This document shows, piece after piece, positions 63,400 to 64,000 of a stretch of 64,000 nucleotides of DNA. Source of the stretch: Terebella lapidaria (lineage: Eukaryota; Annelida; Polychaeta; Terebellida; Terebellidae); NCBI GenBank assembly GCA_949152475.1, contig OX424563.1, positions 16,961,001 through 17,025,000 on the forward strand, read 5' to 3'. Each line of letters starts with the position of its first letter. Position 1 is the stretch's first letter. The position numbers were made by a program, and so were the translations under genes. The notes beneath the pieces are model-generated. The model made no database searches, was not told the DNA's origin, and saw only the letters and a program-made list of their open reading frames with translations.

Positions 63400-64000
63400 C
63401 GCAGAGATGAAGATCGAAATTACGTGTATATTTTTACAGTGATTGTACTATTCTGTAATATGTATACTGACTTTTGTAAAACATACAAATGACAACTTAT
63501 GTTGAATGCCAATATAAACATAAAAAAATAGTTTTAATTTGTACAAAATGGAAGTTCTACGCCATCGAGTATGTATACATGTTGTTTGTGCAATTAGCTC
63601 TGACTGAGAACGAGACGGGTGTTCAACTGATCAATCAACAGGGTGCAGCATTGTAATTAGGGTCAGTTTTGGCGCCAAATCACTGAAGGATATCGTCTGA
63701 AATCATCAATGGCGTAAAGTATGACAGTAAAATAACGTTAATACTGGAAACAAAAACAAAACTCTACGAGACAGCGTTGCCAGCCGGCTATTGTAGATAT
63801 TCCGTAACACCTCCGCCGTACCCGTGATTATCTCTCATGGGCGAACGTGTATTTGAAGACTCGTTGCTTTATATGGAGCATCAGGTTTGATTATCATCAA
63901 ACTTGAATTAATGACACACTTGAATTAATTACACATGCAAAATCTGGAATATATGGAATACATGTTCAGTATATATTGTGCTGAATTGATAATGAGGGAT
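63400..64000. other. Right-edge stretch without recognised feature
   Basis: AT-rich, with no reading frame, repeat partner or RNA gene recognised. Confidence 0.35.

Overview
This window is eukaryotic, repeat-dominated DNA with no host protein-coding gene I can support. Several things suggest a non-vertebrate metazoan, most plausibly a marine invertebrate such as a mollusc. There are Ty3/gypsy elements with animal-type polyproteins and a Penelope-like/related reverse transcriptase. There is also a Helentron-like element with a ~140-bp tandem core (a design known from bivalve 'pearl' elements), a CR1/L2-type LINE tail, and many AT-rich old duplications. The organism call is inference; no host marker gene is present.

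Layout. 1-4899: the 3' part of a GC-rich Ty3/gypsy element (integrase frame running off the left edge, a 2.6-kb non-coding 3' region, then a likely 3' LTR with an 18-21-bp tandem repeat), abutting ~140-bp satellite sequence. About 5.8-31.3 kb and 45.5-51 kb: a mosaic of old, diverged, mostly collinear copies of a multi-kb unit (I label its blocks P, N, K, H, A, gamma, E, delta, Z/C, F, G, L, M, J). Younger insertions break it up: a reverse-transcriptase element (8.94-10.44 kb), a 2.7-kb foldback element with ~1.29-kb near-identical inverted arms (17056-19784), and an inverted Helentron-like satellite element (27.76-28.46 kb).

31386-44700: a young, apparently whole 13.3-kb Ty3/gypsy element on the minus strand. 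Its two 746-bp LTRs differ at one position by eye and are flanked by a 4-bp duplication (TAAG). It carries gag, pol and an unusual 3' open reading frame (ORF3, ~892 codons) in the place where envelope genes sit. ORF3 has zinc-finger-like and leucine-zipper-like segments and no membrane signature. A 5-base word (GCCGA on the plus strand) is scattered through the whole element with strong strand bias, in all frames and in non-coding parts. This word and ORF3 are the best candidates for something undescribed.

51.5-64 kb: a recent tandem duplication (51540-52083), a small MITE-like element (53456-53842), the Helentron-like element with its ~140-bp array (55185-57990) holding a 5'-truncated LINE with a 9-bp target duplication, a 0.9-kb terminal-inverted-repeat element (58489-59400), two copies of a ~170-bp dispersed repeat, and an imperfect tandem region near the right edge.

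How it works together: only the 31.4-44.7 kb element looks like a functioning genetic unit (capsid protein, enzymes and an accessory protein from one LTR promoter). Everything else is the debris of insertion and local duplication. All homologies are my reading of motifs and pairwise matches within the window; no database search was possible.
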